A stretch of DNA of 64,000 bases from Adenophora triphylla var. japonica (GCA_022495995.1 JAFEMH010004884.1:1-64000), one strand, 5' to 3'; counted from the first letter of the stretch, positions 22,083 to 33,340 are shown. Translations and numbers: made by a program. The notes: generated by a model not told the origin, from the letters alone.

Positions 22083-23681
22083 TGTGAATGTGTGCCCAAA
22101 TTTTTTGTTTATTGGAATTCACGCGGGTTTGAAGACATCCGAGTTATTTGAAAAACGGAGTCGCCACGCCATTTTGATTACCTCAAAACTTTGAAAAAAA
22201 GGTTTTATGGGTTCGGAGGTTAAGTTACCCTTGGGAAGAACGTTTGGCGTTCACCCAAAGTGCCTTGCCGGAGCAAGTCTCCCTAGATTTCATTAATCGT
22301 GTTTGCTTGCGTGCTTTCTTTGTGTGCATGTGTTTGAAAATAAGGGGGGGGAATGTCCCAAGTTGTCTTCCGGACGTACAAACCATTTGTTGGTTGTCGC
22401 CGATTCCTTGGAATTTATGTATTTGGGATTATGATCCCGTCCTCATCTTATGACTTATAATCATCGCATTTTAACCTCGGGACCCTCGGGACTTGCGTGA
22501 TCGAGAGAATGACTCTCTTTTGGGTCAAAGATGAGGTTCTTTAGGAAGGAATGTCCTTAGCCCATCAATCCTACGCTTTAAGACGGTCGAGCTCGTATAG
22601 AGGCTTCATACTCATTCTTAAGCGATAATCGGAGATATAGGGTTCAAGGTTATCCTTTTCCTAAAGAAATCATGAACCTTTAGTGGAAGGAACGATGCAA
22701 AGATGAGAACTTTTACACCGGTCCGTTCCAAGGTTGGGGGAAAGGGGAAATACATGATGAAAAAATGAATCTTTAATGAAAAGATGACATTTTTAGGTTG
22801 CAAATGATGCTTTTTGATTTAAAGAAATGATCTTTATGCAAATGATGCATAAAGATTTGATTTTTATGCAAATGATGCATTGAAAAGGGGGTTTTGATGC
22901 AAAGGATGCATTTTTATTGAAAAGATTTGATCTTTATATGCAAATGATGCATAAAGATGACATTTTTATTGGAAAATAGGGATTTTAGGTGCAAAGGATG
23001 CACCTTTATGAAAAAAGACTACATTTTTATGACAAATGAGGTCTTAATGCATGCAAAGGGGAAAGGGGGTGATAAAGATGTTATCTTTAAGCTACCAAGT
23101 CCCAAGCAATATAAAGACAATGCAATGAGCAATTTATAAAGCAATTAGGATGCAAGGATAGGGTGTGCGAGGTTACCAATGACTTCCTTTGCTTCTCGGG
23201 ACGCGAGCTAGGAGGAGAGGTCGATCTTTGGTCTTCAAGGAGGAGGGATGAAGCTTCTTGGCCTTCCTTCTTCTTCTTCTTGAATTCTCAGCTTTCTTCA
23301 CGTCTTTCAGAGTGGACTCGAGTATTTTTCTCATATATTGTGTGTTTTGAAATGGGTAGAGGAGGGCTCTATTTATAGGCGCCTGGATAAGGCTAATGAA
23401 GCCGTGGCGGCCGTTGTGCTCTTTGCAAATGAGGCCGTGCGGCATTATCCACAATGACTCAGCATTCTAGAACCATGCAAGGTGGCATCATTCTAGAAGC
23501 TTCCCCCTAATTAAGAAAAACGTGTTTTCTTAATTAGGAAGGCTCCTTACGTGCCCATAATTTTAAATTTGGACTGCTCCAACATTTCCTAACACTAGGA
23601 AGGTCCGGGGAATTACCGGGAAATTTACCGAAATGTCGGGAAAATTAACCGGAAGGCATGAGCCAGATTTGGGTACTTACA
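22083..23681 (-). repeat. Tat-B 5' LTR (right copy)
   Basis: The partner of 7060-8651. It holds the functional promoter for the element: CTATAAATAG on the minus strand at 23369-23378, with the palindrome pair at about 23403 and 23434-23443 upstream. The two LTRs differ by several short indels, for example near 7218/22236 and 7371/22401. Confidence 0.93.
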
Positions 23682-24786
23682 GTTGGTTGACTCCATTGCT
23701 GGACACCAAACACTCAGTTTCCTAGATGCCTATTCAGGCTATCATCAGATCAAGATGGCGGAAGAGGACATCGAGAAGACGGTCTTCCAAACACCTGGGG
23801 GAAATTATTGCTATGTTATGATGCCCTTTGGGCTCAAGAATGCGGGTGCCACGTACCAACGTATGGTGAATGAGGTATTTGGCGCACAAATAGGCCGGAA
23901 CATGGAAGCCTACATCGACGATATGGTCATTAAAACCAAGAAGGGTAGTCACGCCCCTGACTTGAAAGAGACAATAAACAACCTCCGAGCCAATAACATG
24001 AAGCTAAACCCAAGTAAGTGTGTATTTCGGGTGACAGCTGGAAAGTTCCTGGGTTTCATGGTATCACAGAGGGGAATTGAGGCAAATCCCGAAAAAATCA
24101 AGGCACTGATTGACATGAAGGAACCTACCAACATCAAGGATGTTCAAAGATTAAATGGAAGAATAGCGGCACTGGGAAGATTCATAGCCAAATCCGCCGA
24201 AAAATCATTACCTTTCTTCAAGGTTTTAAAGGGTACCAAGAGCTTTTCCTGGACTCCCGAATGCTCCGAGGCATTCCTCCAGTTGAAGGAGTACTTGGGT
24301 TCCCCTCCCTTGCTTAGCAGTCCAATTACCGGTGAGATGCTGTATGTATTCCTAGCCGCCACTGATCATGCAGTCGTAGTTGTTCTAGTTCGAAATGAAG
24401 AAGGAACGCAGAAGCCCATCTACTATGTCTCCAAGGCATTATCTGACGTGGAAAGCAGATATTTCAACGTGGAAAAGATAGCGTACGCACTAGTTATTGC
24501 CTCAAGGAAACTACGTGCCTACTTTTCTGCGCATCATATCACTGTTTACACCAATGAACCATTGAAGAAGATCCTGCATAAGTTGGACAGCTCCGGACGT
24601 CTCATAAATTGGTCAATCGCTCTCACTGAGTTCGATATCACTTACCAACCAAGGAAGACCCTCCTGGCACAGCCTTTGGTTGACTTCATGGTTGAGACTG
24701 CCTTTATGGGTGAGCACCTCCCCACTTCTCGTAAGCAAAACACTGCGGAAGAGGAAGAGTCTCCCATCGAACTCCCATCCAACTGA
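23682..24786 (+). pseudogene. Tat-A reverse transcriptase C-terminal half and RNase H
   Basis: This continues the RT from 7059. It carries FLDAYSGYHQIKMAEEDIEK, FGLKNAGATYQRMVNEVFG and the catalytic AYIDDMVIKTK. The thumb/connection and a first RNase H domain follow (YVFLAATDHAVVVVLVRNEE, KPIYYVSKALSDVESRYF, FSAHHITVYTNEPLKKIL). The frame is open for 367 codons and ends at a TGA (24784-24786). The next codons continue straight into the second RNase H, so this stop is a premature mutation and not a natural end. Confidence 0.9.
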
Positions 24787-25197
24787 TGGATCTTGTACAT
24801 AGACGGATCAGCCACAAATGAAAGAAGCGGAGCTGGAGTTGTACTAGCAAGTCCGAAAGGAGAATACACCGTGCAAGACATCATTCAATTCAAGTTCCCT
24901 GCCTCCAACAATCAAGCTGAATACGAAGCTCTAATATTTGGTATCGAGATAGCTTCCTTCTACGGAGCAACCAAGGTGGCGGCATTCTGTGAATCCCAAC
25001 TAGTTGTCAAACAAGTAAAAGGAGAGTATAACACCCAAGACCCCACCCTTAACAAATATAGAGATCTGGTCCTAGACATGACAAAGAAGATGGAATTTTT
25101 CGAACTCAAACAAATTGGCAGGGAAGACAACCAAATCGCAGACGTTCTATCTAAACTAGCGACTATGGATGTGTCTAAGTCTAAGACCAATCCATAA
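24787..25197 (+). pseudogene. Tat-A second RNase H (archaeal-type)
   Basis: WILYIDGSATNERSGAGVVL gives the first catalytic Asp. NNQAEYEALIFGIEIA gives the Glu, FCESQLVVKQV the next acidic position, and REDNQIADVLSKLA the last Asp. All catalytic acids appear present. The domain is a hallmark of Tat elements and follows a degenerate first RNase H. It ends at a stop at 25195-25197 before the integrase. Confidence 0.88.
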
Positions 25198-26495
25198 GTA
25201 GTTTTTGCTGAGGAATCTGCGTATGAAAGATTACAAATCATGCTCCTAGATGGAGAGGAGAGATGCTGGATCGATAAATACATGGACTACATCGAGAAGG
25301 GTCAACTTCCGGAAGATGAAGCACAAGCCAAACTTATCAAAAAGAGGTCACCAAGGTTCGTTGTAATGAACGGAGTCCTCTACCGAAGATCTTTCACCAA
25401 GCCCCTGCTAAGGTGTGTCTATCCCAAGGAAATTGAGAACCTCTTGGCAGAAGTACATGAAGGTGTTTGCGACGGACACCCGGGGACCAGAACCTTAGCT
25501 GACAAGATCATCTCGCTAGGTTACTATTGGCCAAACCTGAGGGAGGACGTGCATGCCTATGTTAGAAAGTGTGACAAGTGCCAGAGATTCTCCGATATTC
25601 CTAGACTACCGGCAGTTGAGCAAACACTTGTAATACCAACGTGGCCATTTGATATGTGGGGGATCGACATCATCGGACCCTTCCCTCCCGCCCGCGGTAA
25701 TTGCAAGTACGTGATAGTAGCTGTTGATTATTTCTCCAAGTGGATAGAAGCCAAGGCATTAGCCAAGATAACGAAAGAGAACGCAATCAACTTTGTCCAC
25801 GACTACATCTGGTGCCGATTTGGCCTCCCCCTCACAATTGTTTCTGATCATGGACTCCAATTTTCTACGGCATTTACAAATGCACTGGGAAGAGTCAAAG
25901 TTCGCCACGCAAAGTCATCGGTTAGGCCGACCCCAAGGTAACGGCCGCGTAAGCCGCCAACAACTGGTCCTAACAGCCCTTACCAAGAACCTTGAAGGAC
26001 GCGAGGGTAGATGGTTGGACGAACTTCCCCTAGCTTTATGGGCTGTTCGCACAACCACCCGGGGGCCAACCGGGGAAACCCCATTCGCATTAACCTTCGG
26101 TTCTGAGGCTATGGCCCCAGCTGAAATGGCCATTCCAACAGTGAGAAACTCCCACTACGATGAGCAAGTCAACAAGGTCAATAGGCTCCTAGACCTAGAC
26201 CTGATAGATGAAAAACGACTAGCTGCACAGATGAGGATGGTAAACTACAAACAAAGGACCAAGGCATATCATGACAAGAGAGTCATCAGAAGAGTATTCT
26301 AAGTAGGTGATTGGGTACTTAGAAAAATTGAGGCAACTGGTCGAAAGGCAGGACAAAACAAGCTCTCCCCAAATTGGGAAGGTCCCTATATCATCACTCA
26401 AGTCATTCGAGAGGGGACCTACAGATTGAAGACTAAGGAGGGGAAGGATCTCAAGCATCCATGGCATTCCGACAATCTTCGAAAATATTATCATT
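25198..26495 (+). pseudogene. Tat-A integrase
   Basis: The zinc-binding HHCC domain is present (HEGVCDGHPGTRT, then CDKCQRF). The first Asp is in PFDMWGIDIIGPF and the second in TIVSDHGLQF, where the usual Asn after Asp is His. A frameshift near 25910 moves the reading into GNGRVSRQQLVLTALTKNLE, where the catalytic Glu of the usual GNGxxE motif is missing. The C-terminal part ([20 protein letters not shown], then GDWVLRKIEATGRKAGQ) extends past a TAA near 26300 to a stop at 26493-26495. It is inactive as written. Confidence 0.88.
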
Positions 26496-27270
26496 AGTCT
26501 AGTTCATTTTGTAATAGATTAGTTTCCCGTTTTCAGTCTTTTACTTCTTAGTTTGATAGGATTGCAGTTCGATGTAATCAGGTTTCAGTTTATGAAAGCA
26601 ACTTCTTCCTACATGCAAGGCAACTATCATCTCCTGACACAAACACCAGAAGACGAGGATCTTATCCTCGACTCTTCAAAGCACGTGCCTTACGTCTTGA
26701 CAAGGGACCACCTCGACTCAATGACTATAGGCTCCTAATAGCCAACACGAGGATCCTCCCTCGACATGCTGGCTTACCTTACATCCTGATGAGGGTCTGC
26801 CTCGATTCAAGGATTGCAAGGTTCAAACAGACAAGACCGAGGACTTCTCCTCGGCCTATTGACTTGCCTCACGTCAAGACAAGGAAACACACCTTGTCAC
26901 TACAACTAACAGGTATCACGTCTGAAACCTGTGCGCGAGTCATCTTCCTCGGCATAAGGAGACAAAAAAGAAGAAAACACCCAACAGTCAAAGCCGAGGA
27001 GCCCCTTCATCGGCTTATACGACTTAAAATGTAGTCAGGACCGAGGGACTCCACCTCGGCCTAACGACTCACTTCATAAATGGGGGATGAGGGACCTTCC
27101 TCGACTTCCTCCCAACAACAAGTCTTTTATTTGTACATAACCAACAAACAAGCATGCAAACAATTCATCAAAGCAACACAACATGAATTGAAACAAAAGG
27201 ACTTTTCATTAATATTCAAAGGGAAAGTACAAGTCCTAACGCTATTACAACAAAAAAGGAAAAGAAAATC
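26496..27270 (+). other. Tat-A 3' non-coding region with inverted CGAGG/CCTCG words
   Basis: No protein is readable. Between about 26650 and 27100, small inverted repeats recur every 60-110 bp, such as GACGAGGATCTTATCCTCGA, ACCGAGGACTTCTCCTCGGC and ACCGAGGGACTCCACCTCGG. They match words in the Tat-A LTR. Confidence 0.6.
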
Positions 27271-28702
27271 CTAAGTCTGAACGTCATCAAAAGGTTTCTC
27301 TAGGAAATCCTGTGTGGCAGCATCAGGGGGAGGAGGGATAGTCTGTTCAGTCCGTGCATCAGCCTCCTCGGCATCTCCTCCCTCGGCCTCGACTTCCATC
27401 CCCTCATCTTCAATAGCCTCCACCAAGGCTTGAAGATTGCCGAGATCAACAGATGGGGGCACCCAAGCCTCTCGACCAGCACGGGCATCTTCCCTGGCCA
27501 TGATGTCCAAGTTGTACTGAGAGAAGGGTACAAGGTGGTGAAGGGCCCTAGCTTCCTTGTCGAACTGATCCTGGATGATCAGCCGAGCAATTTTATTCAC
27601 ATCCAAGCCACTGGAAGAATCATCCAATAGACGACGAGCCAGGTGAAGGTAGCCGTCCTCGAACATGGTGGCCGTCTTCGCATCCATGGCATCTTGGAAA
27701 GCCCGGCTGGCCTTAAAACGTGCCACGACTTCCTCTTCCCTAGAAGGAAGGGTGGACTCAAAACCCCGGCACTTAGCCTCGGCCTCCTTGGCCCTTACCT
27801 AGACCTCGGCCTTGAGCTTTTCCAGCTTAGCCAGCTCAGAATTCTTTTGCCGAAGGGCTTCCTCGGCTTTCATGCGGGCCTCCTGGGCTTGCCCATGAGC
27901 CTCCTCGGCCCTCATCACCTCGGCATCTACCTTAGCCTGAGCAGCCTCCAGCTCGACATCCTTGGCTTTCAGTAGCCCGACCAAAGCAGCCTTCTCGGCC
28001 TCACCCTTCTTATGGGCGGCCTTGACTTCATGCAACTGCTTGTCCGTAGCCTTGGACAGGACATTCTCATAGGCCGTGACAGTAGCAAGCTGCAAGATTA
28101 TTCAATGTCAGATATCTTATCAAGTATGAAGTTACGAGATCAGCGAGACTAAGGATACGAGAGAGTTACCTCGGCAATCAAAAGTCCCTTACGACACAGC
28201 AAGTTCTCCTTGCTCGGCTTGTCCCGAACAAGCTCCTCATAAGCCTCCTCGTCCAAGGCCCTTTGAACGGGAGCTCGGCCCAATCTCAGTAGAGGACCCT
28301 TCCTGTTCTGCAGAGGGATGCCCCTCAAACGTGGGACATTTTCCACCATACGCCGGGCAAGCTCCTTAGCATCCTCATGGTTTTTAATAGTTTGGATGGT
28401 GAGGACGGGAGGAGCTTGGGGATTGGAAGACTCCACGGTAGCCCGTTTGGCTTGGGGCTCCTCGGCAGTCGCACCTTGGGGCCTCTTCTGACCCGATTGA
28501 CGGTGGACGAGATCGGTCTCCTCGACTGACGGAGGCTCAGTCTCTACCTCAGTAACATCAACATGGGGGCTATGCCCCTCTACAGTTGATGGATTATCAT
28601 GGCCTTCGGAGGCCCCCTCCTCGGCTTCAACGTCCCCGTGCAACTTGAAGGGGAGAGGTTGATCTCCCTTGGCATTAAGGAGAAGGTTGCGACGATTGGT
28701 CT
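27271..28702 (-). pseudogene. Tat-A antisense gene, 3' part (coiled-coil)
   Basis: This is the C-terminal half of the antisense gene whose 5' half lies beyond the CACTA element. Exon-like frames encode an acidic segment (HGDVEAEEGASEGHDNPST, 28149-28702), a strong coiled coil (EKLKAEV and EEALRQKNSELAKL repeats, 27799-28095) and a third block (KASRAFQDAMDAKTATMFED, 27271-27726) ending PFDDVQT. Separators near 28100-28148 and 27727-27798 look like introns, with AG/GT borders. Joining to 38117 with one TCT copy keeps the frame (KDRKEETNRRNLLLNAKG). This resembles the long coiled-coil proteins often annotated beside 'putative gypsy type transposon' domains. Confidence 0.6.
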
Positions 28703-28719
28703 CACTACAAGGAAAACCG

Positions 28720-29445
28720 GAATTAGAGACGGAAAATTAGCTACGGACGGAGTCGGTAGCTAATTTGGCGACAGATTAGAGACAGAATCAAAAATTAGAG
28801 ACGGATTCTGATTCCGTCTCTAATTTAGAGACAGATTCAGATTCCGTCTCTAGTTCAGAGACGGATTCTGATTCCGTCTCTAGTTCAGAGACAGATTCTG
28901 ATTCCGTCTCTAAATCAGAGACGGAATCTGAATCCGTCTCTAAATCAGAGACGGATTCTGATTCCGTATCTAAATCAGAGACGGATTTTGATTCCGTCTC
29001 CAAATTAGAGACGGGTTCAGATTTCGTCTCTAAACGTTGGAGACGGATGTTGAATCTGTCTCTAAATCAGAGACAGATTTTAATCCGTCTCTAAATTAGA
29101 GACAGATTAAACAGCTGTCTCTAAAAGTTTAGAGACAGATTTAGCACTCGTCTCTAAATCAGAGACAAATACATAATCCGTCTCTAATTTAGAGACAGAT
29201 ACATAATCCGTCTCTAATTTAGAGACAGATTCAAAATCCGTCTCTAATTTAGAGACAGATTCAACATCCGTCTCCAAAATTTAGAGACAGATTTTTGTAT
29301 CCGTCTCTAATTTAGAGACAAATTTCCTTCAAAATCCGTCTCTAAATTAGAGACAGATTCAGAATCCGTCTCTAAACTTTGGAGACGGATGTTGAATCTA
29401 TCTCTAAATCAGAGACGAATTTTAATCCGTCTCTAATTTAGTGTT
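28720..29445. repeat. Left subterminal repeats of the CACTA element
   Basis: More than twenty copies of (T)TTAGAGACGGA and its complement TCCGTCTCTAA alternate every 15-30 bp, forming potential hairpins. Such subterminal motifs are where CACTA transposases bind in known elements. Confidence 0.88.
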
Positions 29446-30645
29446 TAGGGTATAGGCTTTAGGTCTTAGGGTTTAGGTTATAGGGTATATGATTTAGGGT
29501 TTAGATTATAAGGTATAATGTATAAGGTTTAGGGTATAGGGTTTAGGGTATAAGGTATAGGATCTAGGGCTTAAAGTTTAGGGTATAATGTATATGTATA
29601 TGATTTAGGGTTTAGCTAGTATATAGGGTACAAGGTATAAGGTTTAGGGTTTATGGTTTAGGGTATAAGGTATAGGGTCTAGGGCTTAAAGTTTAGGGTA
29701 TAGGGTATAAGGTTTAGGGTATAATGGTTAGAGTTTAGGACTTAGGGTTTAGAGTTTAGGGTATAGGGTATAAGGTATAAGGTTTAGGGTTTAGGGTTTA
29801 TGATTTAGGGTATAAGGTGTAGGGTCTAGGGCTTAGAGTTTAGGGTATAGGGTATAAGGTTTAGGCTATAGTGGTTAGAGTTTAGGGCTTAGGGTTTAGG
29901 GTTCAGGGTTCAGGGCTTAGGGTTTATAATTGATTAGGGTATAGGGTATAAGGTTTAGGGTTTAGGGTTTAGGGTATAAGGTATAGGGTTTAGGTTTTAG
30001 GGTTTAGGGTTTAGGGTTTAGGGTTTAGGATTTAGGGTATAGGATTTAGGGTATAGGGTTTAGAGTATAAGGTTTAGGGTATAGTGGATAGAGTTTAGGG
30101 CTTAGGGTTTAGGGTTTAGGGCTTTAGATTTAGGGTATAGGGTATAAGGTATAAGGTTTAGGGTTTAGGGTATAGGGTATAGGGTATAGGGTATAGGGTA
30201 TAGAGTATAGGGTATAGGGTATAGGGTATAAGGTTTAGGGTTTATGGTTTAAGGTATATGGTATATGGTATAGGGCTTAAATTTTAGGGTATAAGGTATA
30301 AGGTTTAGGGTTTAGGGTATAGGGTTTAGGTTTTAGGGTTTAGGGTTCAGGGTATAGGGTTTAGAGTATAAGGTTTAGGGTATAGTTGATAGAGTTTAGG
30401 GCTTAGGGTTTAGTGGTTCAGTGTGGCTTTAGGTTTAGGCCCTTTAGGGTATAGGGTATAAGGTTTAAGATTTAGGGTTTAGGGTATAGGGTATAGGGTA
30501 TAGGGTATAAGATTTAGGGTTTAGGGTTTATGGTTTAGGGTATAAGGTATAGGGTTTAGGGCTTAGAGTTTAAGGTATAGGGTATAAGGTATAAGATTTA
30601 GGGTATAGGGTTTAGGGTTTAGGATTTAGGGTATATGGTTTAGGG
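29446..30645. repeat. Degenerate telomere-like repeat tract
   Basis: About 1.2 kb consists of TTTAGGG, TATAGGG and TATAAGG words with occasional GGCTTAGGG. TTTAGGG is the usual plant telomere unit, but here the units are mixed and of variable length, so this is an interstitial, decayed or telomere-mimicking array. It resumes at 32444-32625 after the hAT-like insertion. Confidence 0.85.
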
Positions 30646-32443
30646 TAGACGTGTCCATTTTATAAACCGAACCGGCCAACCGGGAGGTTGAAAACCGGCC
30701 AAAACCGGTCAAAACCGGTCAACGGCGGTTAACCGGAACCGGCTAACCGAAACCGGTAATTGGCCGGTTCGGTTAAGGTTTGAAATTTTGAAAAACCGGC
30801 CAACCGCCGGTTAACCGCCGGTTTTGGCTTGCTCGGCCGAGTCATATGAGTTGCTCGGCCGAGCATAACCTTCCAAAGAGTGTTAATTTCCAATAACTGG
30901 TCATACTCGGCCGAGACATATGAGTTGCTCGGCCGAGCGTAACGCCGTAACTCATTCCAACGGCTACTTTTTCAAACTAGCCGTTATGTTCACCACCACC
31001 ACCACCGGTCCACCACCACCACTACTACTACTACTACCAAGATCACCACCACCACCACCACCACCACCACCACTACTACCACTACTAGTACTACTAGTAC
31101 TACCACTCCTACTAGTCTACACCACCACCATCACCACCACCACCACTACCACCACCACTACTACCACCATCACTACCACCACCACCACCACTACTACTAC
31201 TACCACTACTACTACTACCACCACTACTAGTACTACTACCGCTACTACTACCACTCCTACCAATACCACTACTACCAGCCTACACCACCACCATCACCAC
31301 CACCACCACTACTACTACCACTACTACTACTACAACCATCACTACTACCGCTACCACTACCACTCCTATCTCTACCACTCCTACCAATACCACTACTACT
31401 AGTCTACACCACCACCATCACCACCAATACCACTACTACTACCACTACTACTACTACCACCACCACTACTACCGCTACCTACCACTACCACTACTACCGG
31501 TCTACATCACCAACATCACCATTCACCACCACCACAACTACTATTACCACTACTACTAGTACTACTACCACCACTACCACTACCGCTACTACCACCACTA
31601 CTACTACCACTCCTACCGGCTACCACTACCACTCCTATCAATACCACTAGGTCCAGGTCCACTACTACCAGCCTACCACCACCACTCCTACCAATACCCT
31701 CGTTGTAATTGTATTTTAATTAATAAAATTTAAGAGTACCGTCGCTTTTTTCTTTTATATACTTCCGTTTCTTTTAAAAAAGTTAAGTTTTATTTCTTTC
31801 AAAATTCATAACTTTTTTTATAAATCTTTTTTCAAAAAATGTATGTAGATAACTTAAGTTTAAAATAGTCTTATATATCCAAAAAAAAACTGAACAAAAT
31901 TAAAAGTTAACTTTTTTCAAAAAACCGTTAACTTTCATTTCTTTAAAAATTCATAACTTTTTTTATAAACCTTTTTGTAAAAAATGTATGTAGTAAACTT
32001 AAGTTTAAAATAGTCTTATCTATCAAAAAAAAATTGAAATAAAATAAAATTAATATACTACATACAAAGTTAACGAAATCTGTTAAAAAATTAACTGAAA
32101 AATGATATGCTCGGCCGAGCACTACTATATGACTCGGCCGAGCAACCCTCAACCCCTAAACCCTAAAAGGGTTGCTCGGTCGAGCAACACCAAAGACTCG
32201 GCCGAGCAACCCTCAAACCCTAAACCCTAAAAGGGTTGCTCGACCGAGCAACACCAAGGACTCGGCCGAGCAGATCCAAACCGTCAAACCGGAGGTTAAC
32301 CGGATAACCGTTAAAACCGTAAACCGCATAAACCGTAACCGGTTTAGCCGGTTAGGCGGTTCGGTTCCGGTTTGGATTTTGGGGCTTAAAAACCGCCGGT
32401 TGAAAACCGGCTAACCGGCGGTTTTCACAACCGGCCACGTCTA
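30646..32443. mobile_element. Non-autonomous hAT-like element
   Basis: The left end TAGACGTGTCC and the right end, whose complement is TAGACGTGGCC, are short inverted termini. The flanking 8-bp direct repeat is GTTTAGGG (30638-30645 and 32444-32451), the size expected for hAT. Because the target is itself TTTAGGG repeat, the duplication alone is weak evidence. Both subterminal regions are full of AACCGG/CCGGTT words in inverted order and of GCTCGGCCGAGC palindrome pairs. No transposase is encoded; the centre is trinucleotide microsatellite and AT-rich filler. Confidence 0.7.
30985..31695. repeat. (ACC/ACT)n trinucleotide microsatellite
   Basis: About 700 bp of CACCAC and TACTAC triplets, with higher-order units ending in CTACCACTCCTACCAATACC. 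It produces a long but meaningless Thr/His/Pro frame. Confidence 0.95.
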
Positions 32444-32625
32444 GTTTAGGGTATAGGGTTTAGAGTATAAGGTTTAGGGTATAGTGGATAGAGTTTAGGG
32501 CTTAGGGTTTAGGGTTCAGGGCTTTGGGTTTAGGGTATAGTGTATAGAGTTTAGGGTTTAGGGTATAGAGTTTAGGGTTTAGGGTATATGGTTTAGGGTT
32601 TAGGGTTTAGGGTTTAGGGTATATA
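32444..32625. repeat. Telomere-like repeat tract, right part
   Basis: Continuation of the TTTAGGG/TATAGGG tract interrupted at 30646. Confidence 0.85.
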
Positions 32626-33300
32626 ATTTTATTTGTTTATTTTTTTCTATCTTTTTTTATATACCTTTTTGTAAAAAAAAACCACTAATTAACAAAGGCT
32701 AAAATATTATTTTCTAGTCAATAAAAAATTAAAAAAAAATAAATAAATAAAGGATAGTCCGTCCCTCTTTTGACTTTTCTTCTATATACTTTCATTTGTT
32801 TTGTTTTTTCTATCTTTTTTTATATAACTTTTTGTAAAAAAAAACCACTAATTCATAAGGCTAAAATATTATTTTCTAGTCAATACAAAATTTTTTAAAA
32901 ATAAAAAACAAATATAGGGTAGTCCGTCCCTCTTTTGACTTTTTTTCTATATAATTTCATTTGTTTAGTTTTTTTCTATCTTTTTTTATATACCTTTTTA
33001 TAAAAAAAACCACTAATTAACAAAGGCTAAAATATTATTTTCTAGTCAATAAAAAATTTAAAAAAAAATAAAAAATAAATATGGGATAGTCCTTCCCTCT
33101 TTTGACTTTTTTCCTATATACTTTCGTTTGTTTAGTTTTTTTCTATCTTTTTTTATATACCCTTTTGTAAAAAAAACACTAATTAACAAAGGCTAAAATA
33201 TTATTTTCTAGTCAATAAAAATTTAAAAAAAATAAAAAATAAATCTAGGGTAGTCCGTCCCTCTTTTGACTTTTCTTCTATATACTTTCATTTGTTTAAT
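32626..33300. repeat. Four-copy tandem repeat, about 167 bp unit
   Basis: Each unit contains TTTTTTTCTATCTTTTTTTA, then AACCACTAATTAACAAAGGC, ATTATTTTCTAGTCAATA and TAGTCCGTCCCTCTTTTGAC. Copies begin near 32626, 32795, 32960 and 33128. It directly precedes the Helitron-like terminus. Confidence 0.85.
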
Positions 33301-33308
33301 TTTCTGAA

Positions 33309-33340
33309 CACGTGCGTAGTAGCACGGGATTTTTGCTAGT
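33309..33340 (+). mobile_element. Helitron-like 3' terminus
   Basis: CGTGC-GTAGTA-GCACG forms a 5-bp hairpin followed 9 nt later by CTAG and a T. A hairpin just before CTRR, with insertion next to T, is the signature of a Helitron 3' end. The matching 5' end (TC next to A) could not be placed, so the element's extent is unknown; the tandem repeats upstream may belong to it. Confidence 0.45.

Larger units (their letters stand above)
7060..23681 (-). mobile_element. Gypsy/Tat LTR retrotransposon (Tat-B), nested in Tat-A RT
   Basis: This 16.6-kb element lies on the minus strand, bounded by LTRs of 1592 and 1599 bp that begin TGT and end ACA. It is flanked by the direct repeat GTTGG (7055-7059 and 23682-23686). 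Next to its 5' LTR (right side) is a primer site matching the 3' end of tRNA-Arg. Then come a leader, a decayed gag region, RT, two RNase H domains and integrase, all minus strand. Between integrase and its 3' LTR lie genes on the opposite (plus) strand and a tandem array. pol is full of frameshifts. Small indels between the LTRs show it is older than Copia-E. Confidence 0.92.

Noticed and set aside
24784..24786. Natural end of Tat-A RT
   Set aside because: The codons after this TGA continue without a gap into the second RNase H, so it is a mutation inside pol.
28788..29003. Ser/Glu repeat protein (SESVSDLET units)
   Set aside because: It is the CACTA subterminal repeat read in one frame. 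It lacks a gene context.
30920..31402. 160-codon Thr/His/Pro-rich open frame
   Set aside because: It is a translation of the ACC/ACT microsatellite with no protein-like composition.
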